Numbered from the stretch's first letter, positions 42,953 through 51,603 are shown. The stretch is DNA of 64,000 nt from Longimicrobiales bacterium (GCA_028284495.1 JANQRP010000016.1:160679-224678), one strand, 5' to 3'. The notes: generated by a model from the letters alone, not told the origin. Numbers and translations: made by a program.

Positions 42953-43984
42953 TCACCGATGGCCCACGATCCCCAGTCGGACCAGGCTCTCCGCCGACGC
43001 CTCGATCGCGTCCTCGGCGGGCCGGGGCGACCATCCGAGTCGCTCACGCGCCTTCGCGGCGGTCGCGTGCTTGCGGTTGCCCAGCTCGGGCACGGCCGAG
43101 CGGATCTCGGCGTCGAAGAGCCCGACGATCCGGACCAGCCATGTCGGGAGCTCCCGGGTCGGGACCTTCGACGCCGCGTCACCCATGCGGGTCCGCAGGA
43201 TCTCGGCCATCTCACGGATGGACATCGTCTGGTCCGAGGTCGCGAGGAACCGTTCCCCCGCCGCCGCCGGATCGGTCATGGCCCGGATGTGCAGGTCGAC
43301 CACGTCCCGCACGTCCACCACTCCGAAGTAGAGCTTCGGGCAGCCCGGCATGTCGCCGTCCAACATTCGGTGGATCAGCCGGATCGAGGTGGCGTAGTCG
43401 GCGTCCAGTACCGGCCCCAGCACCAGCACCGGGTTGACCACCGACAGCTCGAGGTCGCCTCCCTGCTCGGCGATGAACTCCCAGGCGGCTCGCTCGGCGA
43501 GGGTTTTCGACTTCGTGTATGCGGACACGGGCCGGCGGTCGAAGGTGGTCCAGTCGGTCTCGTCGAGCGGCCGATCGAGCGCGCCGTGCCCGTACCCGAT
43601 CGCCGCGAACGACGACGTCTGGACCACCCGCTTCACACCGGCGTCCCGAGCCGCGCCCAGAACACGAAGCGCGCCTTCCCGCGCGGGCACGATCAGGTCG
43701 TCCTCGTGGTCGGGCACCCTGGACGGGAACGGCGACGCGATGTGCAGCACGTAGTCGCAACCGGCGGCAGCCTCGCGCCATCCGTCGTCGCGGGTGAGGT
43801 CCGCCAGGGCGAAGGACAGTCCGGAGTCGTCGTCGATTCCGCCGGATCGAACCATGCGCCGCACGTCGTCGGCGCGGCTCTCCCGTCGAACCGTCGTGCG
43901 CACGTCGTGGCCGTCCGCCAGCAGGCGAACGAGGGTGTGACTGCCGATGAAGCCGGATCCGCCGGTGACGAGGACAGTGCTCAT
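42953..43984 (-). CDS. NAD(P)-dependent epimerase/dehydratase (dihydroflavonol reductase-like)
   Basis: 343 residues of the extended SDR class. VLVTGGSGFIGSHTL is the cofactor motif, TTVRRES fixes NADP, VVQTSSFAAIGYG contains the Ser, and SAYTKSKTLAE the Tyr/Lys pair. VNPVLVLGPVL and RFLATSDQTMSIREMAEIL follow the aldehyde reductase/dihydroflavonol reductase group. Substrate is likely an aldehyde or ketone. It starts at ATG 43984. Confidence 0.9.
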   Translation of the reverse strand: MSTVLVTGGSGFIGSHTLVRLLADGHDVRTTVRRESRADDVRRMVRSGGIDDDSGLSFALADLTRDDGWREAAAGCDYVLHIASPFPSRVPDHEDDLIVPAREGALRVLGAARDAGVKRVVQTSSFAAIGYGHGALDRPLDETDWTTFDRRPVSAYTKSKTLAERAAWEFIAEQGGDLELSVVNPVLVLGPVLDADYATSIRLIHRMLDGDMPGCPKLYFGVVDVRDVVDLHIRAMTDPAAAGERFLATSDQTMSIREMAEILRTRMGDAASKVPTRELPTWLVRIVGLFDAEIRSAVPELGNRKHATAAKARERLGWSPRPAEDAIEASAESLVRLGIVGHR

Positions 43985-44016
43985 GGAGGGCCGGGTGCGG
44001 GTGGATTGCTACGGTC

Positions 44017-44634
44017 CTACCCCGAAGGTGACGTGGGCGGTCGGTCGATCGCCCGACCGTCCTCGACCAGCTCATGCACGCGCCTCCTGAGCGATGGCAG
44101 GACGTCGGTCTCGAACCACGCGTTTCGCTTGAACCAGGCCCGGTTGCGAGGGCTCGGGTGGGGTAGAGGCAGGACCTCGGGCCAGTGCCGTTCCCAGTCC
44201 TCGACCGCCTCGGTCAGGGTCTGGTAGTCCGGCAGGTGATATGCCAGCGCCCACCGCCCGAGGACGAGCGTGAGACGCACGCCGTCGAGCACGCCGAGCA
44301 GCCGCTCACGCCACGCCGGGGCGCACTCCGGCCGTGGCGGCCTGTCGCCCGACTTCCCGGTACCGGGGTAGCAGAATCCCATCGGCAGGATGGCCACGAG
44401 CGACGGGTCGTAGAACTCGTCCCGCTCGAGCCCCAGCCAGTCACGGAGCCGGTCACCGCTGGGATCGTCGAAGGGCACGCCCGACTCGTGTACGCGCCGC
44501 CCCGGGGCCTGGCCGGCGATGAGGATGCGAGCCCGGGGGTCCATCTGGACGACTGGACGGGGTCCGGCGGGGAGGTGGTCCGCACAGATCGTGCATCTGC
44601 GCACCTCCCGGAGCAGCGCGTCGAAGTCCGTCAC
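44017..44634 (-). CDS. Uracil-DNA glycosylase family protein
   Basis: 205 residues. Four cysteines suitable for an Fe-S cluster are not obvious beyond RRCTICADHL. The glycosylase motifs are LIAGQAPGRRVHESGVPFDDPSGDRLRDWLG and LPLPHPSPRNRAWFKRNAWF, typical of the single-domain uracil-DNA glycosylase family. It probably excises uracil or a related base. The GTG start at 44634 overlaps the metallophosphoesterase stop (GTGA). Confidence 0.88.
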   Translation of the reverse strand: MTDFDALLREVRRCTICADHLPAGPRPVVQMDPRARILIAGQAPGRRVHESGVPFDDPSGDRLRDWLGLERDEFYDPSLVAILPMGFCYPGTGKSGDRPPRPECAPAWRERLLGVLDGVRLTLVLGRWALAYHLPDYQTLTEAVEDWERHWPEVLPLPHPSPRNRAWFKRNAWFETDVLPSLRRRVHELVEDGRAIDRPPTSPSG

Positions 44635-45470
44635 GACGCCCCCTCCGGGTACCAGTCGATGATCGCCAGCTCGGGCGGGCAGCCGAGCCGGACGGGCAGG
44701 ACCGAGGTCCCGATTCCACGAGACACGAACAGATCGGGCCCGGTCCCGCGGTACCAGCCGGAGACGTAGCGTCCGCTGCCGGGCGGGGTCATCGGAGCCC
44801 ACCCACCCACGGCGACCTGTCCACCGTGGGTATGCCCCGACACGACCGCCCGGATCCTCTGGCCCGACGGCCCGAGGGTGTCACGGATCGCCGGGGAGTG
44901 ACTGAGGAGGAGCGTCGATACCCCGGGTCGAGACGGAATGCCGCTCAGACTCGGTGCCCCGGCCAGCGCGTCGTCCGTGCCGAACAGGACCGCGCCGTCC
45001 GCGATCTCCAGCCCCTCGTTCACGAGGAGTCGGGTGTCCGCCCGCTCGTAGGTCCTGCGGAGGTCCGCGACGTCGACGCCGCTCCAGTGCTCCCAGTTCC
45101 CGAGCGTGGCGAGTCGCGCGGCGTCCCCGGGGAGCAGCGCGAGAAACTCACCGAGCACGGGCAGGTTGTCCGCGTCGTCGATCGAGTCCCCGACCAGCGC
45201 GATCACGTCGGGCTTCGCCGAGGCCAGCGAGTCCGCGACGCGCCGGTGGAGGTCGGACACCCCGGAGATGTGAAGATCGGCGAGGACCGCGAGGCGGACG
45301 CGTGGGCCACCCGACGTCGGATCCCCCAGCACATGCTCCGAGACGTCGAGGCGGCGCGGTCCGAACACGAGTGCCTCCGCTCCCAGCGCGCCCGTGGCGA
45401 GCAGCGCCGCGCCGGACCCGACGACGAATCGGCGCCGGGAGAGGACGGGGAATCGGCCGGGTTCGCTCAC
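44631..45470 (-). CDS. Tat-exported metallophosphoesterase
   Basis: 279 residues. The N-terminus (VLSRRRFVVGSGAALLATGALG) is a twin-arginine-type signal. Metal ligands of calcineurin-like phosphoesterases are visible: VLADLHISG, GDSIDDAD, GNWEHW, LSHSPAIRD and SGHTHGGQ. The substrate may be a UDP-sugar lipid or another phosphodiester at the envelope. The GTG at 45470 starts MSEPGRFPVL; the 115 preceding codons in the open frame are shadow. It may be regulated by the palindrome just upstream. Confidence 0.89.
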   Translation of the reverse strand: MSEPGRFPVLSRRRFVVGSGAALLATGALGAEALVFGPRRLDVSEHVLGDPTSGGPRVRLAVLADLHISGVSDLHRRVADSLASAKPDVIALVGDSIDDADNLPVLGEFLALLPGDAARLATLGNWEHWSGVDVADLRRTYERADTRLLVNEGLEIADGAVLFGTDDALAGAPSLSGIPSRPGVSTLLLSHSPAIRDTLGPSGQRIRAVVSGHTHGGQVAVGGWAPMTPPGSGRYVSGWYRGTGPDLFVSRGIGTSVLPVRLGCPPELAIIDWYPEGAS

Positions 45471-45520
45471 GGCGCGTTGGGTGAGTCGGGAGGGCGTGTT
45501 GCGGAGGCCGGTTCGATGCT

Positions 45521-45539
45521 TACTTTGTGACACAAAGTA
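45521..45539. promoter_or_regulatory. Perfect 19-bp palindrome TACTTTGTGACACAAAGTA
   Basis: Nine-base arms mirror about a central A. It sits in the 129-bp space between the divergent metallophosphoesterase (start 45470) and membrane-protein (start 45600) genes, about 50 and 60 bases from the two starts. A dimeric helix-turn-helix repressor site is the natural explanation. The regulator is not identified. Confidence 0.75.
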
Positions 45540-45599
45540 CTGCGGACCTTCAACGGTCGAATCGCTCGACCATGAAGCCGGACGGTCGGAGAGACAACG

Positions 45600-46088
45600 G
45601 TGCACGCATGGCTGAGACGGCTTCGGGGAGCGCTCGGGCTCGGTGTCACCTGGGCCGCGGTGGGATTCGCGGCCGGCATGGGTATCGAGGTGATCCACAA
45701 CCTGTGGCCGAATCCGATCACGGGCGAAGTCGACATCTGGCCGATGGCCCTCGCTCTTCCCGGGTTGTTCGGCGGGGTGGCCTTCTCGCTGGTGCTGGGC
45801 GTGCTGGGTCGCCACCGGCGGTTCGACGAGCTCTCGCTTCCACGGATGGCGGCGTTCGGAGCACTCGGGGGAGCCCTGGTGGCGTTGATCCCGGCCGCGA
45901 TGGTGGGCGTCGGGCTCGCCACGCCCGACGTGTCGCTCTGGCGTCTGACCCTGGGTCTGATGGGGCCGTTCGCGCTGGGAGGGGGGACCGCGGCCGCCGC
46001 CACGCTCGCCATCGCGCGGATGGCCGACGACGACACGCCCCGAATCGGATCGACCCCGCCCGAGGACGCGCCTCGGACGGGGTCGTGA
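45600..46088 (+). CDS. Membrane protein, hypothetical
   Basis: 162 residues from a GTG. Four hydrophobic segments are visible: LGLGVTWAAVGFAAGMGIEVI, ALALPGLFGGVAFSLVLGVLG, AAFGALGGALVALIPAAMVGVG and LTLGLMGPFALGGGTAAAATLAI. A short acidic tail follows. No family is recognised. In other genomes, four-helix proteins of this type are often encoded beside a small PadR- or ArsR-type regulator; none is present here. The palindrome at 45521 probably controls its promoter. Confidence 0.72.
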   Translation: MHAWLRRLRGALGLGVTWAAVGFAAGMGIEVIHNLWPNPITGEVDIWPMALALPGLFGGVAFSLVLGVLGRHRRFDELSLPRMAAFGALGGALVALIPAAMVGVGLATPDVSLWRLTLGLMGPFALGGGTAAAATLAIARMADDDTPRIGSTPPEDAPRTGS

Positions 46089-46113
46089 TCGCTCGTGGTG
46101 GAGCGGGGTCGCG

Positions 46114-46407
46114 TCAGTCGCGAACCCGGTCCTTGAGGCCCTTTCCGGCCTTGAAGGTCGGAACGGTCATCGCGGGGATCTGAATCGTCTGGCCGGTGCG
46201 GGGGTTACGGCCCTCGCGCGCCTTCCGACGACGCGTGCCGAACGTCCCGAAGCCGGTGATCGTGAAGTCGCGACCTGCATCCAGCTCGACGGCGATGATC
46301 CCGTGACCCGGATCGGTCGAGAAGATGCTGTCGATCACGTCACGAGCCTTGGCCTTGGTCAGATCCGTCTGCTTGGCCAGCTTCGCCGCGAAATCGTCCT
46401 TGTTCAT
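46114..46407 (-). CDS. hup: HU-family DNA-binding protein
   Basis: 97 residues, normal for HU/IHF proteins. MNKDDFAAKLAKQTDLTKAKARDVIDSIF is the dimerisation helix pair, GFGTFGTRRRKAREGRNPRTGQTIQIPA is the DNA-binding arm, and FKAGKGLKDRV is the closing helix. It bends and compacts DNA. AAAGGAG lies six bases before ATG 46407. It has its own promoter about 55 bases upstream. Confidence 0.95.
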   Translation of the reverse strand: MNKDDFAAKLAKQTDLTKAKARDVIDSIFSTDPGHGIIAVELDAGRDFTITGFGTFGTRRRKAREGRNPRTGQTIQIPAMTVPTFKAGKGLKDRVRD

Positions 46408-46458
46408 GCTTTCTCCTTTCCTTCGGTTGGTGAGAGAGGCGGTGATTTGACCCCTTGC

Positions 46459-46487
46459 ATTATCAACCGTGAGGCCGGGAACCGCAA
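46459..46487 (-). promoter_or_regulatory. Sigma70-type promoter of the HU gene
   Basis: On the minus strand TTGCGG and GATAAT are separated by 17 bases. The -10 lies about 52 bases from the HU start codon. This is one of the few clear housekeeping promoters in the window. Confidence 0.65.
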
Positions 46488-46494
46488 AGCCTAG

Positions 46495-46914
46495 GTCATT
46501 CCTGACCTCCCGCCCCGTCCGGTCGGTGGCGACGTTCACCGTCGGTGGTGGTCGGCGTTCGCCCCGGCGGCGGATCGGTCGTGGCCGGGATCCCGTAACC
46601 GACCGGGTCGGGAGCGGGTACCGGCCGCGCTCGTTCCGTGTTCGGGCGTCGGGGCGGCCGTCGACGCGGGCGGCCGGCGCACCGGAGCCGGCCCCGGCGT
46701 CCGCGGCGCGAGTGCTCGAAACCCCCGCCAGTACTGGCTTGAGCGGGTGTCGCGCAGTGTGCCGGCGCAGCTCGTTCGGTTGGCGGCGCGAAGCGGTTGG
46801 AGGTGAGAGCGCCGGCCCGCGGGGGGGAGCAGGGCGGCACGGAGGTGAGGCGCTCCGCGCTCCGAACCGGTACGATCCGGTTCCCCGACCCGACCCCGTC
46901 CGGAGTGTACTCCC
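46495..46914. other. 420-bp gap with no supported gene
   Basis: The stretch between the HU promoter and the reductase gene is very GC-rich with only Arg/Pro-rich shadow frames. I see short direct GGTCGG and GGCCGG iterations but no convincing RNA gene, hairpin or protein. Confidence 0.5.
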
Positions 46915-47481
46915 ATGTCGTCCGCTGCAGCCCGCGTCCGCGTATATCTCGCCTCGTCACTCGACGGGTTCATCGCCGGTCCGGGCGACGACCTCTCGTG
47001 GCTTCCCGACCTCGACGCCGGGGACTTCGAGTCCACCACGGCTCTGACGTACGACGGCTTCATGCAGGACGTGGGCGCACTCCTCATGGGCCGCGGGACG
47101 TACGACGTGGTCCGCGGGTTCGACGTGCCGTGGCCGTACGACGGCCGCCCCGTCCTCGTCGCCTCCACGCGTCCGCTGGACGACGACCCGCCGCCAGGCG
47201 TGCGCCGCGTCGAAGGCACGATCGAGGCGCTCGTGTCGCAGGCGAAGGCCGCGGCAGGCGGCCGCGACGTGTATCTGGACGGCGGCGTGCTGATCGGGCA
47301 GGCGTGTGCCGCGGGCCTCGTGGACGAACTCGTCCTCACGCTGGCGCCGGTCGCACTCGGTGGGGGCCACCCGCTCTTCGCGGGGCTCGAGACGGCGTAC
47401 CGGATGCGTGTCGCGGAGATCCACCCGCATCCGGGCGGGATGGTGCAGCTCAGGCTCGTCCCGGACGTCGCAACCGGATGA
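46915..47481 (+). CDS. Dihydrofolate-reductase-like (RibD C-terminal) family protein
   Basis: 188 residues. VYLASSLDGFIAGPGDDLSWL is the family start, GALLMGRGTYDVVRGF the nucleotide-binding segment, and VYLDGGVLIGQACAAGLVDELVLTLAPVALGGGHPLF the RibD-C signature. Such proteins reduce pterin- or deaminoriboflavin-type substrates; the actual one is unknown. ATG 46915. Confidence 0.9.
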   Translation: MSSAAARVRVYLASSLDGFIAGPGDDLSWLPDLDAGDFESTTALTYDGFMQDVGALLMGRGTYDVVRGFDVPWPYDGRPVLVASTRPLDDDPPPGVRRVEGTIEALVSQAKAAAGGRDVYLDGGVLIGQACAAGLVDELVLTLAPVALGGGHPLFAGLETAYRMRVAEIHPHPGGMVQLRLVPDVATG

Positions 47482-47585
47482 GCCGATTCCGCGCGCGGGG
47501 GCGCCTCTACCCGATGACGGGACGCATCGGTGTCCCGCGTATCGCCCCGAGAAGAGAAGGCCGCACGGCGGTCCGGGAGACATAG

Positions 47586-47639
47586 ATGAGCAACGACATC
47601 AACACCGAGAGCCCTTCGATGGGCTGGACCCTGATCTGA
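47586..47639 (+). CDS. Candidate 17-residue peptide
   Basis: ATG to TGA encodes MSNDINTESPSMGWTLI. GGGAG precedes the ATG by nine bases. The A+T-leaning codons (AAC, GAC, ATC) contrast with its neighbours. It may be a leader peptide, a peptide precursor, or chance. Confidence 0.25.
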   Translation: MSNDINTESPSMGWTLI

Positions 47640-47657
47640 ACCGTGGCGCGCAGCCGA

Positions 47658-48005
47658 CTACTCGGCCAGTTCGGCGCGACGCTCCTCGGCGACGCGTCGC
47701 AGCTCCGGCAGCTTCCGCTGCTCGCGCACGGCGCGGATTGCCTCGTACCCGGTCATCGCCACGCAGGCCGTGATCACCCCGACCGCACCGATGCCGTCCA
47801 GCGTCCAGCCTAGCGCGAGCGGCACCAGGAGAGCGGGCGAGACTCCGAGCGCCGACCACAGGAGGTGGCGATCGCGGCGGCGCTCGGTCGCCTCCACGAC
47901 CTCCTCCGCCTCCTTCAGCTCGTGATGCAGGACGGCACGGTCGGCGTCGCGACGGGCGGGCGCATTCGCCTCGCCACCCGCCACCGGGCCGACCACGTCC
48001 GTCAC
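47658..48005 (-). CDS. Coiled-coil membrane protein, hypothetical
   Basis: 115 residues from GTG 48005 (an upstream Met at 48056 would overlap the MutS fragment). A coiled coil (LHHELKEAEEVVEATERRRDR) precedes two helices (LLWSALGVSPALLVPLALGWTL and IGAVGVITACVAMTGYEAIRAV), and a second charged helix follows (REQRKLPELRRVAEERRAELAE). It resembles membrane-tethered two-helix proteins of unknown role. Confidence 0.6.
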   Translation of the reverse strand: MTDVVGPVAGGEANAPARRDADRAVLHHELKEAEEVVEATERRRDRHLLWSALGVSPALLVPLALGWTLDGIGAVGVITACVAMTGYEAIRAVREQRKLPELRRVAEERRAELAE

Positions 48006-48021
48006 CTTCGCACCCCCCGGC

Positions 48022-48474
48022 TCACGCGCCGATCGCCCTGAGGAGTTCGGGCACACGCGCCTGCTCCAGAAGGAGGAGGCCCATCCGCATCTCCGAGACG
48101 CCTGGTTCGAGCGTGTATCCGAATCGCGGCTCGCCGTCGACGACCTCGCCGTCGAAGCGCCGAAGCCGGATCGAGGGATGGTCCGCGAAGCCGTGCGCGA
48201 GCTCGCTCAGGTGGGAGGAGAAGATCGAGCCGCTCAGGCGGGAGTTCGCGAATCCGAGGATCACCTGGCTCGAGGCGTCGAGTGCATCGCGCACGTTCGT
48301 GCCCTTGAAGACCTCGTCGAACAGCACGAGGGACCGGCGCCCGCTCGTGACAAGACGCGCCGCGTCGCGGACGCGAAGCACCTCTGCCATGAAGCAGCTC
48401 ACACCCTCTTTCAGATTGTCGACCGGATTCAGGCTCGAGAGGTCCGCCAGTGTCGTGTCGTCGATGTGCACCAC
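48022..48474 (-). pseudogene. Truncated MutS-family ATPase (C-terminal part)
   Basis: 150 residues match the end of a MutS-type ATPase: DNLKEGVSCFMAEVLRVRD, Walker B with catalytic Glu in RSLVLFDEVFKGTNV, DALDASSQVILGFAN and the His switch in FSSHLSELAHGF. Walker A and everything before it are absent; the frame stops about 50 bases upstream, right after the DUF4256 gene. It reads as a 5'-deleted remnant. A functional short product is unlikely because ATP cannot be bound. Confidence 0.72.
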
Positions 48475-48539
48475 GGCCGAACCTCCGGGAGTCCGCCTCG
48501 GGAGTCGTCAACGAGGTTCTACGCGGGCTTCGCCGCCCG

Positions 48540-49100
48540 TCAGACGCGCAGCATGCCGCGGAAACCGCGAGCCGCATAGTAGGACTCGGCCCCGTTGTGG
48601 TAGACGAAGACGCGCCCGAACCGCCGGTCGCCGAAGATGGCACCGCCGCGCTCCCGCACCTCGTCCGGCGTGGTCAGCCAGCTCGACGTGGTGGTATCGA
48701 ACTCTCCGACGCGCTGGAGTGCGCGGTACGCTTCCTCGTCGAGGATCGTGATCCCGATGTCCTCGGCCATCGCCATCGCACTACCGTCCGGCTTGTGCTT
48801 CTTCCTGGATTCCAGCGCCTCCTGGTCGTAGCAGACGCTCCGTCGACCCGCCGGGCTCTGCTTCGCGCAGTCCACGAAGAGGTATGCGTCGGTGTCCGCG
48901 TCCACTCCGACGACGTCCGGCTCTCCGCCCGTCTCCTCCATCGCCGCGAGCACGCCGAGCGCCTGCGGGCTGTCGGCGATGCGCGCCTCCACGTCGGGCC
49001 ACGCCACGCCTTCGTGTCGCTCCGGATGTGCCTCGAAGCGATCACGAAGGGTCCGGAGGAGCACTGCCCGATCGTCTGTGTTCATGTCACGAATCTCCAT
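48540..49100 (-). CDS. DUF4256 domain protein
   Basis: 186 residues. The family pattern is TLRDRFEAHPERHEGVAWPDVEARI, SPQALGVLAAMEETGGEPDVVG, YLFVDCAKQSPAGRRSVCYDQEAL and GGAIFGDRRFGRVFVYHNGAESYYAARGFRG. Function is unknown. A second Met five codons in (MNTDDRA) is equally likely as start. It lies directly upstream of the MutS fragment. Confidence 0.85.
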   Translation of the reverse strand: MEIRDMNTDDRAVLLRTLRDRFEAHPERHEGVAWPDVEARIADSPQALGVLAAMEETGGEPDVVGVDADTDAYLFVDCAKQSPAGRRSVCYDQEALESRKKHKPDGSAMAMAEDIGITILDEEAYRALQRVGEFDTTTSSWLTTPDEVRERGGAIFGDRRFGRVFVYHNGAESYYAARGFRGMLRV

Positions 49101-49136
49101 GGGCGCGGGGCGCGCCCGTCACCGGGGCGGTTCCCG

Positions 49137-49643
49137 TCAGAGCGCGAAGAAGTACACCAGGATCACGATGGCGGCGATCGCCGCGAGCGCCATCGCGACC
49201 GGCAGCAGCCAGGTGGCGACCAGCTCCCGGCGATCAGGTGTCTGGATCCGCTTCTCCCGGACGTCGAGCCGCTGGAGGATCCGGGGTTCGACCTCGAGGT
49301 TCTCGTCGCCCTGGACCAGGTAGCCGCGACACCGCTCGCAGTAGGCAACCCCTCGGTTCCCCACGGTGCCGACCCGGAGCGCGCGCACGTCGCATCCGGG
49401 GCAGTGCACCTTCCGACCCTTCCACCAGATGTCGCCTAGGAGGAGCATCTCAGAGTGCGTCGGAAGGCCGGTATCGAGGCCGGAACGCCGAAGGTCGTCC
49501 TTGTCGAACCAGGTCGCGCCGCACTGGGTGCAGCGGTCCACGTCCACATCGTCGGCACCGCGATGATGCGCGAGCGGCTCGTCGCAGAACGGACAGAACC
49601 GTTCGCGGGCCGCCTCGAGATCTTCGTAGCTGAGAGCACTCAC
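49137..49643 (-). CDS. Zinc-ribbon protein with C-terminal membrane anchor
   Basis: 168 residues from GTG 49643. Two Cys4 knuckles (FCPFCDEPL with RCTQCGATWF, and VHCPGCDVRAL with YCERCRGYLV) are joined by a helix, and one C-terminal hydrophobic helix (LVATWLLPVAMALAAIAAIVILVYFF) anchors the protein with the ribbons probably cytoplasmic. Such proteins are of the zinc-ribbon membrane type with unknown partner. Confidence 0.75.
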   Translation of the reverse strand: MSALSYEDLEAARERFCPFCDEPLAHHRGADDVDVDRCTQCGATWFDKDDLRRSGLDTGLPTHSEMLLLGDIWWKGRKVHCPGCDVRALRVGTVGNRGVAYCERCRGYLVQGDENLEVEPRILQRLDVREKRIQTPDRRELVATWLLPVAMALAAIAAIVILVYFFAL

Positions 49644-49706
49644 GCGTGGACTACCCGGGGCTGGACTGCTGGCGAAGGCCCGACGCATTCGATGCGCGCG
49701 GGGCCT

Positions 49707-50300
49707 CTACAATGCGCGATCCCGCGTGGTCGATTCAACTTCGTGAGACTCGATCCCGAGCGCGCGTCGTTCCGCGAGGAGGAGTCGCTGCTCGAGTGCC
49801 CGCCTCACCTGATCGGCGGCGATCGCCGACGGCGGACGCAGCAGGATCCGCTGCCGGTGCATGAGGCGACTCACGAGAATCCCGGGCCACCGCGTGGGGG
49901 ACGCGGTCCGAAGGAGTGAGAGCGAGTCTCGCACCGAGACCTCGACGTGGTTCGCCGTCGCCGACGTCCAGAAGCTGGACACGTCGATCTCCTCGATCTC
50001 CGACCACGGCACGAACAGCGCGCCGCCGAAGTCCGACGCGCGATGGACGAATCCGTCGTCGCGCAGCTCGAGTTCCGGCTTCCTCGAGAAGGCGTGCCGG
50101 AGGCTCAGCAGCGACGACCCGCCGAACAGCGAGATGAACAGCGGGGAGAGCTGGGCAAAGGTGTCCGACGGCGGGTCGAGGAAGACCAGCGCCACCGCGC
50201 CGAAGAAGAACGCGTAGAGCAGCCGGCGGAGTCGATCGCGGGCATCCGGAGGACCGAATCCGTCCTCCCCGTTCGCAGCGCCCTCGTCGTTCGGATCCAT
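49707..50300 (-). CDS. Two-helix membrane protein with PH-like domain
   Basis: 197 residues. An acidic N-terminus is followed by LLYAFFFGAVALVFL and QLSPLFISLFGGSSLLSL, two membrane helices close together. The C-terminal half is a PH-like domain (LRDDGFVHRASDFGGALFVPWSEIEEIDVSSFW), the same plan as the cassette protein at 59469. Function is unknown. ATG 50300. Confidence 0.68.
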   Translation of the reverse strand: MDPNDEGAANGEDGFGPPDARDRLRRLLYAFFFGAVALVFLDPPSDTFAQLSPLFISLFGGSSLLSLRHAFSRKPELELRDDGFVHRASDFGGALFVPWSEIEEIDVSSFWTSATANHVEVSVRDSLSLLRTASPTRWPGILVSRLMHRQRILLRPPSAIAADQVRRALEQRLLLAERRALGIESHEVESTTRDRAL

Positions 50301-50304
50301 GGCC

Positions 50305-51594
50305 TCAGAAGCGGTCCTGGGAGCCCAGCCCGTTCAGGCGCGGGTTGACCACGTTGTTGAAAAGCGAGCCGAAGCGATATCGGAAGCCCACGCTGAACCC
50401 GGCCTCATAGTCCGTCTCGAGGAGTCGCCGTCGAAGCAGCACCTCCTCGAGGTCGGCGTCGCCCTTGGGCAGGTTCAACTGGTTGTAGATGAAGGCCATG
50501 TTGCCGCCGAGCTCGATGGAGAGTCCCTGCGTGATCCGCACCTCGACGCTCGCGTTGAACTCGACCGCATATCGCTCGAGGTCCTGCAGGTACTGGGACG
50601 CGATCATCCCCATCTCGAGTTCCCCCCAGGGCTGCGTGAGGTCGAACTGCACGTTGAGCTTGTGCTCGGGGAGCGTCTCCTCGATCTGGTTGAAGATCGT
50701 CGAGTCGCGGTAGGTGATGAGCGCCGCGCCTACCCGATAGGCGACCGTGAGCTGGCGCCGGGTTGCCTCGCGGTACGGGTAGAGACTCCACTCCACCGCC
50801 GGCATGATCCGGTAGCGCATGTCGACGTTGTCGAAGGTCGACGTGAACACGTCCGCGAAAGCTCCGACCGACCAGTGCGGCGTGATGCTCTTCACCGCGT
50901 AGCTCGTGAAGCCGTTCCGGCGCTGATAGCTCTCGATGACTCCGCTGCTGCGCTCGAACCGGTCGTAGTTGTAGTTGAAGAACGGGCGCAGCTGGATCTT
51001 CCAGTCCTCGGTGACGCGGTTCACGTAGATGCCGTACCGCGCGTCCATCGAACGCTGGCGGGACTCGAAGTCGGCGCTCGCGTCGGTGTAGAGCTCGAAC
51101 GTCCAGAAGTCCCAGCGGTCGTCCTGGGGCTCCGCCTGCTGGGCGCCGCCGCCCTCCGCGGGCTCGATCTGGATCCGGATCCGCTCGCCCGTGGACGTTC
51201 GAAGCAGGTACGGCGCAAGCATCGCCTGGAGCGTCCGCAGGAAGCCGTCGCGGGCCTCCGCCTCGGTCGCCGCCACGTTCACGGTGTAGATGGTCGAATG
51301 GTCCATCCCCTCGAACGGCCCGAGTCCGATCAGGTCGAACGTGAGCGCCTCGCCGCCCGCCCCGGTGTCCTGATCGGTCACCAGGACGTGGACGTCCGCC
51401 ACCTCGCGATCCAGGACCCAGTCGAGGTACTCCATCTCCTGCCGCAGGAACGTCTCGTCGCATCCGTCGCAGTCGAGGAACACCGCGAGTCGCTCCGGAA
51501 GCGGCTCGGGAGCCTGCGCCTCGGCGTCACCCGGATGGACCGCGAGGGCGACGATGAGCGCGAGGCCGGTGAGCCGGATGGTGGCGTCATGCAT
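50305..51594 (-). CDS. Outer-membrane beta-barrel-like protein
   Basis: 429 residues. A Sec signal (LTGLALIVALAVHPGDAEAQ) precedes an acidic-Cys segment (LAVFLDCDGCDETFLRQE) and a domain with a few helices. Residues ~175-429 consist of alternating aromatic strands (RWDFWTFELYTDASADFES, WKIQLRPFFNYNYDRFER, WSVGAFADVF, GFSVGFRYRFGSLFNN), as in outer membrane beta-barrels of the porin/TonB-less type. It ends with a Phe, the usual C-terminal signature. Start is at 51594 or nine bases upstream. The upstream frame is a separate sulfotransferase remnant joined by read-through. Confidence 0.72.
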   Translation of the reverse strand: MHDATIRLTGLALIVALAVHPGDAEAQAPEPLPERLAVFLDCDGCDETFLRQEMEYLDWVLDREVADVHVLVTDQDTGAGGEALTFDLIGLGPFEGMDHSTIYTVNVAATEAEARDGFLRTLQAMLAPYLLRTSTGERIRIQIEPAEGGGAQQAEPQDDRWDFWTFELYTDASADFESRQRSMDARYGIYVNRVTEDWKIQLRPFFNYNYDRFERSSGVIESYQRRNGFTSYAVKSITPHWSVGAFADVFTSTFDNVDMRYRIMPAVEWSLYPYREATRRQLTVAYRVGAALITYRDSTIFNQIEETLPEHKLNVQFDLTQPWGELEMGMIASQYLQDLERYAVEFNASVEVRITQGLSIELGGNMAFIYNQLNLPKGDADLEEVLLRRRLLETDYEAGFSVGFRYRFGSLFNNVVNPRLNGLGSQDRF

Positions 51595-51603
51595 CGAGGG
51601 CAT

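Noticed and set aside
46495..46914. A tRNA or small RNA in the 420-bp gap
   Set aside because: No cloverleaf-like T-arm, anticodon stem or strong isolated hairpin could be found by eye; nothing to support one.
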